From Miscanthus floridulus (lineage: Eukaryota > Streptophyta > Magnoliopsida > Poales > Poaceae): a DNA stretch of 64,000 bases. Each line of letters begins with the position of its first letter. Position 1 is the stretch's first letter. This document shows positions 22,131 through 33,046 of the stretch, one piece after another. The notes under the pieces are model-generated. The model was not told where the DNA came from. It worked only from the letters and a program-made list of their open reading frames with translations, and did no database searches. The DNA is taken from contig NC_089587.1 of the NCBI RefSeq assembly GCF_019320115.1, positions 84,988,384-85,052,383 on the forward strand, read 5' to 3'. The position numbers were made by a program, and so were the translations under genes.

Positions 22131-23709
22131 TTTTCTTCCTTTGGCCCGCCAGCCTATCATAGAAGGCGCTTGAGGAGCTCGTAGTCTTTGTAGAGGTGTT
22201 TGACGGGGTAGGCATGGTTGGTGCATGGGCTCTCCAAGAGCTCTTGGAAGTGGCTCAGAGGGTCCTGCTGGGGCTGCTTGCCTGTGTGATCAGCCGTGGC
22301 GACTAACGCGGAGTTAGCCGGTTGGCGGTGATCTTTTTTGTTCTTTTTCAATTTCTGCGTGGAGGGGCCCTTGTCCTGATCCTAGTGCTTGGCCTTGCCT
22401 TTGCCTCGGCCTCCGTTGGAGCACGGTGGGAGCTGGAGGCGTTGGGCAAAGGTCCGTGGTCCCGGACCATCCGGGCTAGGACTTTGGTCGCTGCTACGAG
22501 CGTCTCGGTTCAGCCCAAGCCAGTTGTGTATAGGCAATTGGTGCAGAGCAGTCATCAAGTCAAGACGAGGCACCGATGCGGCATCTTGTGCTGCGCTTGG
22601 CGGTTGTAGTGGTGAGCGGGTGGAGCGACTCATCTGCTGCGTCCCCATTCCCCTGGTGGGGAGTGAGGCCGCGAGTCGGTGTCGCGATACGGAGCTCTCC
22701 TCTTGTTGAACGGCGGTGGTCTCCACTAGTGCCCAGAGGTTCCGGTGGATCACCTGTTCCTGAGGGTCGTTTGGCTCGGGCAGGCCGCGCAGAAGCATTG
22801 CCGTAGCGGCGATGTTCTGATTGGCCCGAGCGAACTGTGGGGGATCATTCCCCTATCCATGGTGTTGCGCTGGACCCGATGGGCATGACCCCAGGCGCCG
22901 CTCGCCGGTCTATGCGCATAGGGCGCAGCGTGGTGCGCCGAGCATGCTGGCGCAGTCGGTGGCTGGTGCAGCCACTATTGTCATAGTTCCTCACCGTGCT
23001 CCCATAAGAGCGCGGGGGTCTCCGCATGAGGGTCCAGAGGGGTGTGAGTCTGTAAGGACTCTATTACCACCGATGGCTGTCCCAAAGCGTATGCCATAGC
23101 GCACTCCCAGGACAGATGGTGGCGGGGTGCCACGTCGCCGATGCTAGAGCCGTCAGTCTCAACATCATCGTCCATGAGGCCGAGGAAATAGGTGGGAGCA
23201 TAGCTCGCCATCCCCACAAATTCAGACATGAGAGGGGGTGGTGCTGGCATCCTTCGGAGCCCCCGGGCATACGCATCCGCGGGAGATGTGAGGCCATAGG
23301 GGAACTGGTCGTATGGCGGTCGCGGCGGGGACAACGGGGTCCCTCTGGATAATCGGCGGAAGATAGAGAATAGTAAGTAAATAACAGTATGTACATTACT
23401 CACAGCGGGGTTTGAGTAGAGAGTTTGCTCGGAATGAAGCGCAGATACCACATCGTCGAAGTCTTGCGTCCCGGAGTCGATGGAGGGTGCCCCTCCAACG
23501 GGTGCCGGAATGAGTGCCTCCTCGTGGAGGTGTAGTACGCTGAGTCGGTCGGCGACGAAGTCCATGCTTTCTAGGAGGAAGGCCTGGGATGGCTCAAAGA
23601 TGGGTGGAACCCACATCCCAATAGGTGGGAGCGCGGGAAACTCCAGTGAGCCGAAGCGAATCGTATCGCCTGAGCCCGCCATGGCGAAGGTGGTAGAAAA
23701 GTGGGTCAT
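22130..23709 (-). pseudogene. gag: Gag region of the Tat-like element, decayed and internally shortened
   Basis: The likely start is the ATG at 23682 (MAGSGDTIRFGSLEF), 82 bases downstream of the 5' LTR; the frame is open to 22981. A second frame (22798-22382) continues gag-like sequence (MLLRGLPEPNDPQEQVIH...), and a third (22351-22157) carries the C-terminal pattern HAYPVKHLYKDYELLKRLL seen in Tat-type gag, ending at two stops near 22155. Compared with full Tat gag proteins, much of the central capsid region appears missing and the frame changes at least twice. It should not make a normal capsid protein. The gag call rests on recognised motifs. Confidence 0.65.
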
Positions 23710-23743
23710 CTGATGACTAAAAAGTGTTGAACGTACAGCGTCT

Positions 23744-23763
23744 TTCCTACGGACGGCGCCAAC
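23744..23763 (-). other. Primer-binding site of the Tat-like element
   Basis: On the minus strand TTGGCGCCGTCCGTAGG follows the 5' LTR after one base. TGG at its start pairs with the CCA end of a tRNA. It fixes the element orientation. Confidence 0.75.
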
Positions 23764-24999
23764 TGTCGGTGTAGAAAGTGACCAACAAGTAAATATTTGT
23801 AGTTTTACCGTACGTTATGATCGGAGGTGGCCTTGCACACACAGGGTTTATACTAGTTCAAGCAACGTGTCCTACGTTCAGTTTAAGTCGGTCGGTGACT
23901 TTATTTCTGAGCCTAGGTGCTCGAAGTTTGCAGTGGGGTTACAAATGAGAAGGAGAAAGATGGGGGTACAAGAGGTCTGATCGGACTCCGATCAGAAGGG
24001 CCGAGAGCGATAGGAGCTCCGCTATGAGCTAAGTGTTCAAGCGTGTGCTTGAGGTTCGAACCTGGCAGTTCTGTGATTGTGAATTAGTGAACTTGATCGA
24101 TCTAATGAATCTGAAATTACTTGAATGTTCGGAGAGAGCGCATCCCCTTTTATAGATGAAGGAGATGGCCTAACAAGTGAGGGGGAGAGAGTACGTATGC
24201 TTCAGAGCCTTGCTGCCCACGCCGGCGGGTACAGGATGATGGTAGACGCCTACAATATTGTCGAATGTCAGATGCACGTGGGAGGTGGTGTTGTCTTCTT
24301 CGAGCATGGCAGACGTCGGTGCCTGCCACACTGTTGATACCTGAGGTAGGCAAGGGGTTTTTACCATGTTCGTTCGGTACGGTAAAAGTAGGCGCCTACA
24401 ACACTGTCGATGCCCAGAGGCATGTGGGGGACCTTACTATATGGGAGTTAATGACGCCCACAATACTATAGAGGAAAATATCGGCGCCTACAATACTCTT
24501 TGTGTCAGGGAGGTTGTAGAATACTGTTTCTACAGGTGTACAGGGTACGGTCCCTGGTATCGTGTTTTGACTTGTGCGCTCTGTCTTGCTTTCTCCGTTC
24601 GTTTCCCGGTCCTTTCTGAGCTGGCGTCCCTGGTCGGTTGGTCCCAGTCGGTTCTGATCGTGCCAGTCGAAGACGAGCAGTGAGCTGGGTTTTTGCGTAC
24701 CCCGGTTGAAAACGTGGAGTCGGAGTCGGAAGTAGTGTTTTGGCCAGGCCTTCTGGTCGGAGAGGCCGTCCAGAAGCGGGCTGGAGACCGAAGTGAGCCC
24801 TCCGATCGGCGAGGTGGGCCGGAGTCGAAAAACGGGCGTTGCTCCTCCTTGGACAGACCTTCCAGTCGGTGATTGGATCGCCCTTCTGGCCTGCTGTTTA
24901 GATACTTGGATCGGTCCATGAGTTGTGCGCTGTCTGCTTGGGCCGAGCCTTTGTTTGAGAAGCCGGTCCGCGAGGGACCCCGGGTTTATGAACCCGACA
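23764..24999 (-). repeat. 5' LTR of the Tat-like element
   Basis: It is 1,236 bp and ends in CGACA with CAAAT outside. A CCCCTTTTATAGATGAAGG segment (around 24143) is the probable TATA region, so LTR transcription would run leftward, away from the bHLH gene. Confidence 0.9.
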
Positions 25000-25082
25000 C
25001 AAATGTTGCACGCATTTTCTATAAATCGAGTCAAACTTGCGGCACGTAAACCAATGATGATAATATTTAGGGACTGAGGGAG
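25000..25082. mobile_element. Stowaway-like MITE, right half (interrupted)
   Basis: It ends ATATTTAGGGACTGAGGGAG followed by TA, complementary to the left end at 14217. The first bases CAAAT are the target duplication of the inserted retroelement. Confidence 0.75.
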
Positions 25083-25227
25083 TAGTCAAAACATAATGTA
25101 AATAGTGTTTCTAGAGATTTAGCCGTTCTATCAACACTCGTATTACCAAATAAGTTTATTGATTATAGAAGTATACTTCATGATTAACCTCATGATATTT
25201 ATTACTCATCAGCGATAACTTGTGTTT

Positions 25228-25486
25228 TACTCTCTCTGTGAATAAATCAATTGCTGGATTTATCTTAAGTAAAAAAACCTTTTATGTTCGGTTGAAGTTA
25301 TAGAAAAAAATAGATCTATTTGTGACTCTAAATAAACACATGACGCAAAATATATTTTATGGTGTATCTGATGATACTGATTTGATGTCATAAAATTTAG
25401 CGTTATTTTGTATAAATTTGGTGAAACTAAAGAAGATTGACTTAATACAACGCTAGAAATTGATTTGATTAGTAACAAAGGGAGTA
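25228..25486. mobile_element. Possible Stowaway-like MITE
   Basis: TACTCTCTCTGTGAATAAAT at the left and CAAAGGGAGTATA at the right are weakly inverted, with TA at both edges. The interior is AT-rich. Located within 700 bp of the bHLH promoter. Confidence 0.45.
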
Positions 25487-25898
25487 TATACTTAAGATTA
25501 ATTCACTCCTTGGGAAGCACGTTTTATCCTTTTCCTTTAAGAAGACAGTGACGGACAGGATGCACAGGGTCATACGCGTCCCCGTACCGAAAACGGATAG
25601 TAATTTTTTTTCTTCCTTTCCTTCTTTGATCAAAAGACGGGCAGTAATTTCCACAAGCCCAATCATTTCTCAACCAACGGCTGACACGTGACACGGGAGC
25701 GACGTACGTATCTCAACGCAGCGGAGACCCGACCTTTTTACGGCGACGGCCGAGGGGCAAATCCGTCAGCTCGGCTCGGCCCCGCGCGCGCGGGCGGCCA
25801 CATCGCATCGCATCGCCTCTTCCGGTTGACGAGCAGTCGAGCAGGGCAGATCACCCAGAGCGAGCGAGCTGCGAGCAGAACGGAGCGGCGGGGGCGCG

Positions 25899-25907
25899 CT
25901 ATTTATC
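25899..25907 (+). promoter_or_regulatory. TATA-like box of the bHLH gene
   Basis: CTATTTATC lies in an otherwise GC-rich stretch, about 520 bp before the start codon and about 30 bp before a pyrimidine-rich 5' UTR (from about 25935). The spacing is typical of a plant core promoter. The exact transcription start cannot be seen. Confidence 0.55.
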
Positions 25908-25929
25908 GTTACCGAGGGCCGCCTCTTAC

Positions 25930-26388
25930 CGAGTGCCCGTGCCGTCGCTCCCCAGCCCCCCCACGCCGCCGTTCCCTCCTCCTCCTCTCCGCCGCCTGCG
26001 GCCTGCCTCCAAACACCCGCGGACCCGCCTCGATCGCCTCGTGCTAGTGCTAGGGAGGGAGGGTGGGGCGGACCACTGCCTGCGGTGCCTCCTGAAATCG
26101 CCGCCGACAGCTTCTGCGGCCTCCTGGTGGATCCCGGCCCTCTGAGCTCAAATTAGGTAAGTTCATGCCGTGTCCATGACTGAGGACTGAGGAGCTTCTT
26201 TTTCTTGTGCGATTTTTTTCTAGCTGAAGATGAGCAAGGCCAAGTGATGTTTGCTTAAAAAGACTCTGCCTCCATGGTGTTCGTTGCTAAAATTTAAATC
26301 TTTCTTCTTCTTCTGTTTTTGTATGAACAGAGCTGGTGGCCAAAAATTGATATGTTTTTCTCCTCTCTTTTTTGTTCTTGTGGAGCAG
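25930..26388 (+). other. 5'-UTR exon and first intron of the bHLH gene
   Basis: The exon (about 25930-26155) is rich in CT and CCG repeats and has no ATG. It ends AATTAG|GTAAGT. The intron runs to GGAGCAG at 26388. An alternative acceptor, ATGAACAG, ends at 26330. With the acceptor at 26388 the leader before the start codon gains 29 bases. Confidence 0.6.
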
Positions 26389-26417
26389 GATCTGAACAGA
26401 AGCTGCCGGGCCAGCTG

Positions 26418-28490
26418 ATGTACGGCTCGCCGGTGCCCAAGGACCTGAACCTCCCGGTGCAGCCGCCGATGACGTCGTCCGGGCTGCTACGCTACAGATC
26501 GGCGCCCAGCACGGTGCTCGGCGACCTCTGCGAGGACCTGCTCCCTCCGGCACCCGGCGCCGGGCCCCCGCGCGACGCCGACAACGTCTTCTCCAGGTTC
26601 CTGGCCGACCACCACCACATCCGAGACGACAAGCCGTCGCCGCCACCGCCACCGCCGACTGCCCACTTCCCGAGTGCGGCCGACATGGCCTCCCAGCAGC
26701 ACCAGCATCAGCAAATGATGTTCCACTCCCAGTCCCAGTCCCAGTCCCAGCAGCAGCAGATGGTGGACGCTAATAAGTCCGGGGGGCTCTACCGCACCGT
26801 CAGCTCGGGCATGGAAGCCGCCGGCGCCGGCGTCGGCGCCGCCAGCAACCTGATTCGGCAGAGCAGCTCCCCCGCCGGTTTCCTGGATCATTTCAGCATG
26901 GACAACGGTTGGTTGGTCTCTCGCTCGCTCTCCTTAATCCGGCCTCCATTTGGAACTTCCTCGGTTGCCATTCCCTGCTTGCTTCCAGCAGCTTCTTCCA
27001 TCGCGGCTGGGCAGCAATTATTGCAGTTCTTGCTTGGGGAATTTCGCTTCCCCCGAAACATTTCTATTTCCGGAAGTAACTGACACGGAGGGCCACCACC
27101 TCCGCCTGTTGCTGTCTTGCTCGATTCTTCTTCATCCAGGGTACGGGGCGATGCTGAGGGCGAGCATGGGCATGGGTTTCCGGGACGGCAGCGGCGGCGC
27201 CGGTGGCGGCACGACGGATTCCCTCGCGGGCGGCGGCGGCGGTAGCGGCAGGCTCAAGGGGCAGCTGAGCTTCTCGTCGCGACAGGGGTCGCTGATGTCC
27301 CAGATCTCGGAGATGGACAGCGAGGATGTCGGAGGGAGCAGCCCCGAGGCCGCTGGCGGCGGCAGGGGCGCCTACATCCCGGGGTACCCGATGAGCTCCG
27401 CCGGGTGGGACGAGTCGTCGTCTGCGCTCGTGTCGGACAGCCTGTCCGGGATGAAACGCCCGCCGGACTCGTCGGAGCCCGGCGGCCAGCAGCAGCAGCA
27501 GAACGGCGGGCTGGCGCACCAGTTCAGCCTGCCCAAGACGTCGTCGGAGATGGCGGCCATCGAGAAGTTCCTCCAGTTCCAGGACGCCGTGCCCTGCAAG
27601 ATCCGCGCCAAGCGCGGGTGCGCCACGCACCCGCGCAGCATCGCCGAGCGGGTGAGCGAGCTTGCACCGAATCCCAAACCCAAACACGTACTAGTATTTT
27701 CTTAAGAAATCTTCTAGCCTGCGGTTGAGCGATTCGCTGATGCCTCCATCTTTTGACCGACCGGCCATTCAGGTGAGGAGGACAAAGATCAGCGAGCGAA
27801 TCAGGAAGCTGCAGGAGCTCGTGCCCAACATGGACAAGGTACTGCTACTGCTACTGCCCTGCCCTGTCCCGCTATGCTCTGCACCCACCAATTTCTGCAG
27901 TAGGCGATAGAACAGTGTTCTTCTCTTCTGTTAGCAAATTCTGCTTGCCGCCATGCGAGTTGAGTTGCGAGGACCACTCCGGGCTGAACTGACCTACTTG
28001 CTTCCCGTTCCCTGCAGCAAACCAACACCTCCGACATGCTGGATTTGGCCGTCGACTACATCAAGGATCTCCAGAAGCAGGTCAAGGTACGAGCGAGCCA
28101 AGGAACTCCGGTTTCCTCCTCCAAAACTCAAATCCAAATGATGCGATCGATGAACACTACGGCGGCCGGCAGACCTGTCGCCGTCGGCAGCCTTTTGGTC
28201 TCGTTGCAAGGTCAGCCAGTGACGTCCAAATCACGGAGGCTCATCGATCTGATCTTGCCCGGTGGCTGACGGCGAGGGTCACCTACAATTACAACGATCT
28301 GTCGTTGACTTTTCACCTAGCTCGAGTAGTATCTTATCCGGAACACACGCTGGCTGCAAACACAGCATGGATCCAGCTTACTGCCACCTGTATGTTAATC
28401 CGTGATCTGTTTGATGCATTGCAGGCGTTGAACGAGAGCCGCGCCAGCTGCACCTGCCCGGCGAGCAAGCACCAGCAGTTCTCCGGCTGA
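26418..28490 (+). CDS. bHLH transcription factor, FBH/AKS type (bHLH80/81/122/130-like)
   Basis: The product is a nuclear basic helix-loop-helix DNA-binding protein that should bind E-box-type sites as a dimer. Arabidopsis relatives (FBH1-4, AKS1-3) activate CONSTANS or guard-cell K+ channel genes. Coding exons are 26418-26907, 27140-27651, 27773-27838, 28018-28086 and 28425-28490; all introns are GT-AG and phases match, giving 400 aa. Residues 25-31 are RYRSAPS and 147-152 are RQSSSP, both conserved 14-3-3-type phosphosites in this family. A Ser/Gln repeat follows residue 95. KGQLSFSSRQGSLMSQISEM is another family block. The bHLH lies at about 320-385: HPRSIAERVRR is the basic region, RIRKLQELVPNMDKQ helix 1 and loop, and DMLDLAVDYIKDLQKQVKAL helix 2. 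The protein ends 14 residues past the ASCTCP motif. The start ATG opens the conserved MYGSPVPKDLN. The gene looks intact. Confidence 0.95.
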
Positions 28491-28990
28491 AGCACCGGCC
28501 GGCAGTCCCATCTCCGGCTTGGTACTACACTACTCTACACAGCGCAGCAAAGACCTGCTGGAGACCTGAGAGAGGAACAGGAACAGGAACAGGATAGAGG
28601 GGTCGTGTAACCGTAGCTTCTTCTCTCCGTTCGCTGCGCTTGCGTGGTCTCTGGTCGAGTAGAGGAGCTCGACTGCTGAAGAGTGTGTGTGTGTGTGTGT
28701 GTGTGTGACTGAGCAAGCGAGCTTGTACAGTGCCGGAGGCTGGACTGGAGCAGTGGCATCATCAAGTATTCAGGCAACTGGACTGGAGGGGGTGGTGAGA
28801 CATGGGAAGAGGAAGAAACAATTGTATAGTACCGCTTTGTTTTTTGCTTCGCTGTAACACTTTTGCTACATATTTGTACCATCATGCATGTCCATGCCCA
28901 TTGTTACATTTACATAGGAAAACTTTACCACTGCTGTGTTTGTGTGATTTTACCAGCAGCAGTGCCCACAGAGTCCAGCATCTTCAACAG
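28491..28990 (+). other. Probable 3' UTR of the bHLH gene
   Basis: The sequence downstream of TGA is non-coding and T-rich toward 28900. It includes an AGGAAC hexamer repeat (28573-28591) and a 27-bp TG run. No canonical AATAAA is evident, so the 3' end is a guess. Confidence 0.4.
28682..28708 (+). repeat. (TG)n microsatellite in the 3' UTR
   Basis: Thirteen TG units lie about 195 bp downstream of the stop codon. A length-variable marker is likely. Confidence 0.9.
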
Positions 28991-29091
28991 ATTACTTATG
29001 CTACATCCTAAAGTCTATATAGGTTGTCTCGTATTATTAGTAGCGTGACTTTTTCTTTTTCTCTCGCAGTAGATTACCAATACCTTCAAGC

Positions 29092-29141
29092 GTTTCACAC
29101 CAAAATCAAAGGGATTAGAGCCCTTGATTTTGACGTGAAAC
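29092..29141. repeat. Inverted repeat, hairpin arms of about 21 bp
   Basis: GTTTCACACCAAAATCAAAG pairs with CTTGATTTTGACGTGAAAC across a short spacer, with two mismatches and one bulge. It may be a small foldback element. Nothing links it to a known microRNA. Confidence 0.7.
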
Positions 29142-29190
29142 GAGCAGGCCCTAAAGTGGATAGGGTTGATATAAAACGAATAGGCCCTAA

Positions 29191-29328
29191 GGCCTTGTTT
29201 GGATGGCACATGTATCCCCCTTAATCCATATTTGTAGAAGTGTATTGGAGTAGAAGTGTAGAACTTAAACTAACTTCTACTCCAATCTGCCTAAACACAT
29301 GTGGATAGATGTGCATTCAAACAAGGCC
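29191..29328. mobile_element. MITE, 138 bp, with target duplication TAA
   Basis: The ends GGCCTTGTTTGGATGGCACA and TGTGCATTCAAACAAGGCC are inverted and TAA flanks both sides (29188-29190 and 29329-29331). These features fit a PIF/Harbinger-type MITE. Confidence 0.88.
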
Positions 29329-30175
29329 TAAAGTGGATATGGGAGAGGGGATGGATCACCTATATTTGAGGGAGAGGCGGTGGATTTGAAGAAGTTACTT
29401 AAAATTTTTAGGTATTAAGAATAATTTTTTAGGGATCGAGAATAGTATGAATAATCTGTTTGAAAAACCACATTTCCTTATATTGCATATTTTTAGTATT
29501 AGGAATGAGATAAGTAATTTGTTGAAGATGCTTTAAGGCCCTTATCCTACTTTCGAAGGTTGGTGAAAAAAATACCCACTCTAGCAGGGCACCTAACAGG
29601 TCATAGAAAATAGAACATTCTCAAATTCTCTCCTCAAACCCTTATTATCGGTGCTTTAGAGCATACCCATACTTTTCTGTTTCAACCATTTCTATTCATG
29701 CACCCGTTCGGAACTGCGCGTGCCCTAAGCAGTCGCACCACCGGCAGTGCACACACGACTCATGTGAGGGAGGATCGCAAAACCTTAGTGGCAATCGTGG
29801 AGGAGTAGGAGGAGTAGGGAGGGTGGCCATGAAGGTGGTGTTGGGAATGCAAGATGGGAGAGAAAAAATAAAGAAAAAAAGAAATAATATGACTGACAAA
29901 TATGTCTTATGAAAATAGGGACTCTAATTCTAGAGTTAAGCTCAAGTCTAAAATAACATGATATGCAAAAGTTAGGAAAAAATCTCTTGAATTAAAAGTA
30001 AAACCTAATTTGACGGAACCATTTTAACACACCGTCATCCTCACCAACCACCTCACCGCGAATTATAAGTAGTGCGTTGCATTGGCTTTGCTCCCTGGTT
30101 CACGGCCACGCTAGCTGAATGTGATGGACCATACTTGTACCTTGTACGCATACATACATGACGCGCGCAGGCTTG

Positions 30176-30177
<2 letters not shown>

Positions 30178-30221
<44 letters not shown>

Positions 30222-30229
30222 ATATATAT

Positions 30230-30273
<44 letters not shown>

Positions 30274-30293
30274 GTATATATATATATATGTAT
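30178..30293. repeat. Compound TA/TG microsatellite
   Basis: Alternating TA runs enclose a TG run at about 30208-30220 and a TACACATACA segment. Frames across it are low-complexity and not genes. Confidence 0.95.
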
Positions 30294-30512
30294 GTTTTTA
30301 TTTAGCTACTGTAGTACTTTTGTTTTTATTTAGTCATTAGTGTTCAATCATGTACTAATTAGGCTTAAAACGTTCATCTCGCAATTTTCAACCAAACTGT
30401 GCAATTAGTTTTTTTTCGTCTATATTTCTTGTTTTATGCACGTATCGTAAGATTCGATGTGATGACTACTGTAGCATTTTTTTGAAAACTTTTTGGGAAC
30501 TAAACAAGCACA
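30293..30512 (+). mobile_element. Tourist-like MITE, left end lost
   Basis: It shares GTGCAATTAGTTTTT, ATTAGGCTTAAAACGTTCATC and the terminal GGGAACTAAACAAGCAC with the family members at 8365 and 61370. The left terminus is replaced by the TA microsatellite. Confidence 0.75.
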
Positions 30513-31566
30513 GAGACAGCCTTCTCGGCGCTGCTAGCTTCAATAGGAGATCAAAGTCAACCCTATCGAGGTCGATCGACCAGCTCAGCAGCATCCCGTA
30601 CCAGTTTTTCCCGTACGCTGAAACGAGAAACGGGGACAACAGCGAGGTCGAGGTTTGCGTTTGTAGACGAGCGATGGACTGGGCCGGGCCGTCGTCGTCG
30701 TGTCGACGCATGCAGCGAGATGGTGTGCATGGCACTGGAGTATGCCAGACCAGACGAGGACGAGGACAGCCGTCTGGGTGCTCGGTCGACGGAGCAAAAG
30801 CCAAGGCAAAGGCGCGGCGCGCGCAGGTGGTGGTGGTACCGTGCATGTCAGGGACGACGCACCAGCCACGGCCCACACGGACCGGGCACGCACCACAGCC
30901 CAGCAGCAGCAGCATGGGGATCCGCATCCGCCGGGTCCCCATCGATCCGGCGATGGGACGCGAGAGGCTATCTATCGTGCCATCGGATCGGGCACAGGCA
31001 CGCAACATGCATCATGCATGCATGGCCCGCCGCGCGCCGGCACTACGAAGCGCGCCATCAGCCACAGTGCGCTGCAAACTTTGCTTTGCTACGGCGCACC
31101 GCCCAGATGGCCTGATCCAACCAACGTCGTGCAGGGCGGTGCGCGCACTCGCTCGCTGCAGGTGTAGAGGCTAGTTTTGCTCCGGACTACAGATGTGCAC
31201 AGAGGGTTGCATTGGTAGCAGAAGCTGTACGTGTCCACCGTGCGGGGATCCCGATATTCCAATTTTTTTAGAAAAATTCTAATATGCACTAATTTAACTA
31301 GTCCATCAACACGTGCTTCCACACGGGCTAATTTTGAGATACTTAATCAATAGAAATTCTTATTTAATACGTATTAAGCACTTGCTTCAATTAACTTGAT
31401 TTAAATCCAGAGTTGCACGTATGTATAGAATTCGCTTTGGCATGATTGAGAGAGATCGTCGTGGCACAGCTGATGATGTCACATTAGTTTGATTCTATCA
31501 TTGGGTGTTTTATTTTCCTTCATTTGTGTTGTGTCCCAGTATGGCCGACTTTGAGCGTTATATGGG
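30513..31566. other. GC-rich unique block, no gene supported
   Basis: Overlapping open frames occur on both strands between 30466 and 31174 but none has a recognisable domain. A 23-base segment near 31058 (GCCATCAGCCACAGTGCGCT within it) recurs near 62646 with further scattered similarity, so the block may be an old duplicate of the 62.5-kb region. Confidence 0.45.
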
Positions 31567-33030
31567 TGTTGCCATTTCTTAACGTCGCTACTAAGAACAA
31601 GGTTTTGAATCTAATCTCTAGCAACGACGCCAGAAATACTTGTTGGTATTTACTTATGACTTGAAAGAATATATGAGTGAAAAGGATATGCAAGCGCACA
31701 GATAATATACCATTGTAGCACTTCATCCGGGAGTATTTTAGGTATTGTTATTTATATTTTTACCATAGGAAAGACCTGGCATGCACATGTATTAATAACT
31801 CATACTATTGATGAAGAAGTAAACCATAACTAATATTCTTACTCATAACAGGGGTAAGTCAAGTGGTAAATGTATATATGAATGGTGCATAATAACTAAT
31901 TATTGATTACTCAGAGTACTCCTTTCTATGACATTAGCATGGTTAAGTAGAATATTAGAGGAATAATTCCTAAGTTATTCTTAGTTACAAGTCAAATCAT
32001 ATATTCAATAGTGCAATTACACTTAATAATCATGGCTAAGGTCATCTTTATATCTACATATAAGGGATATTACTAAGGAAGATTAAGAACAGAGCTTGTT
32101 CTTCCTTCGTAACCGGACCCTACTTGCACCTATATTCGAGGAGCATACTACAAAAGGACTCAACGGGAGTGTCACATCCGCGATTTACCATATGACCCAG
32201 AATATAGGAGTATCCACAGGTAAACAATGTATAAGCACCACGCTTACACAATGTCGACCACTCACCCCATGTACACCAGAGCGAGCGCTATACGAACTTA
32301 TGCATAAATATAATGATAAACTAGCTATACTAAGTATATAATCAAAGTAGACGATGAACATTATGACTAAGAACATGAATATTGTGAATACCAATATTAT
32401 CATAGCAACTGTAGCAAACATATAAAAGTAATGGAGATATAAAAGAGAGGGGGTACAAAGATTATACCAAACCACGCCCTTGACACGATCAGAAATCCAA
32501 GCGAAGCTTGCTTGCCTCCCTCTAGACCTAACCTAACTAGATATGTCCTAGAATATTGTGGAGATCTGAGAATGATTATGGTTTTTGTCTTCTCAAATGA
32601 CTTATGCCTCAGGGGGGCAGGGGATGGTATATATAGGCCGGAGCGTCAATCCTGAGCCCTCGGATAAAACCGACTTGAATAAACGGCGTAGATGCAATCT
32701 AGGAGATGGTGGAGAACCGACATAGCAACGGGGGGCTGACAGTTGGGCCCCAGCGGCCGGTCGGCCTATAGGTGGGGCCACGCTTCGGTGTGGAGTCCTC
32801 TTGAGTCTTCTAGAACCTTCTGGTGTCCATTTCGCTGTGGAATATCACGATTAAATCTGACATCTAGGTCCACCTTGACGGTTTTCTAGATAAACCCTGC
32901 AGAAAATACAGATTTACCAAAACTCATAGAATTTGTTAGTTTAAACCCCTAGACCTTTATTGGTGATTATATTTATGCCCTTATACATGTCATATTGACG
33001 GTTTATAATTGTTGTTAACTACCGTCAACA
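31567..33030 (-). repeat. 3' LTR of the Athila-like element (1,464 bp)
   Basis: It is full length compared with its partner at 52657. It begins TGTTGCCATTTCTTAAC and ends ACCGTCAACA. Confidence 0.9.
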
Positions 33031-33046
33031 AACTCCCCCAAGCTTA
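33031..33046 (-). other. Polypurine tract of the Athila-like element
   Basis: On the minus strand AAGCTTGGGGGAGTT directly precedes the 3' LTR. Confidence 0.75.

Larger units (their letters stand above)
14373..24999 (-). mobile_element. Tat-like Gypsy LTR retrotransposon, non-autonomous
   Basis: Two direct LTRs (14373-15622 and 23764-24999) flank 8.1 kb. LTR ends are TGTCG...CGACA (CGATA on the left copy). The flanking 5-mers TAAAT and CAAAT are a target duplication with one change. On the minus strand the 5' LTR is followed by a TTGGCGCCGTCCGTAGG primer site and a gag start. Only decayed gag is seen; no protease, reverse transcriptase, RNase H or integrase is recognisable. On the opposite strand there is a reading region resembling the Pfam 'putative gypsy type transposon' family, an antisense extra ORF known from Tat-lineage elements. 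Confidence 0.88.

Noticed and set aside
26287..27687. Long minus-strand ORFs opposite the bHLH gene
   Set aside because: They mirror the GC-rich coding exons of the clear plus-strand gene and have no domain of their own.
29092..29141. Hairpin considered as a microRNA precursor
   Set aside because: The arms match no plant microRNA I know, the loop is very short, and it sits among MITEs.
30121..30340. ORFs across the TA/TG microsatellite
   Set aside because: Repeating Tyr-Ile and Val-Cys translations of simple sequence.
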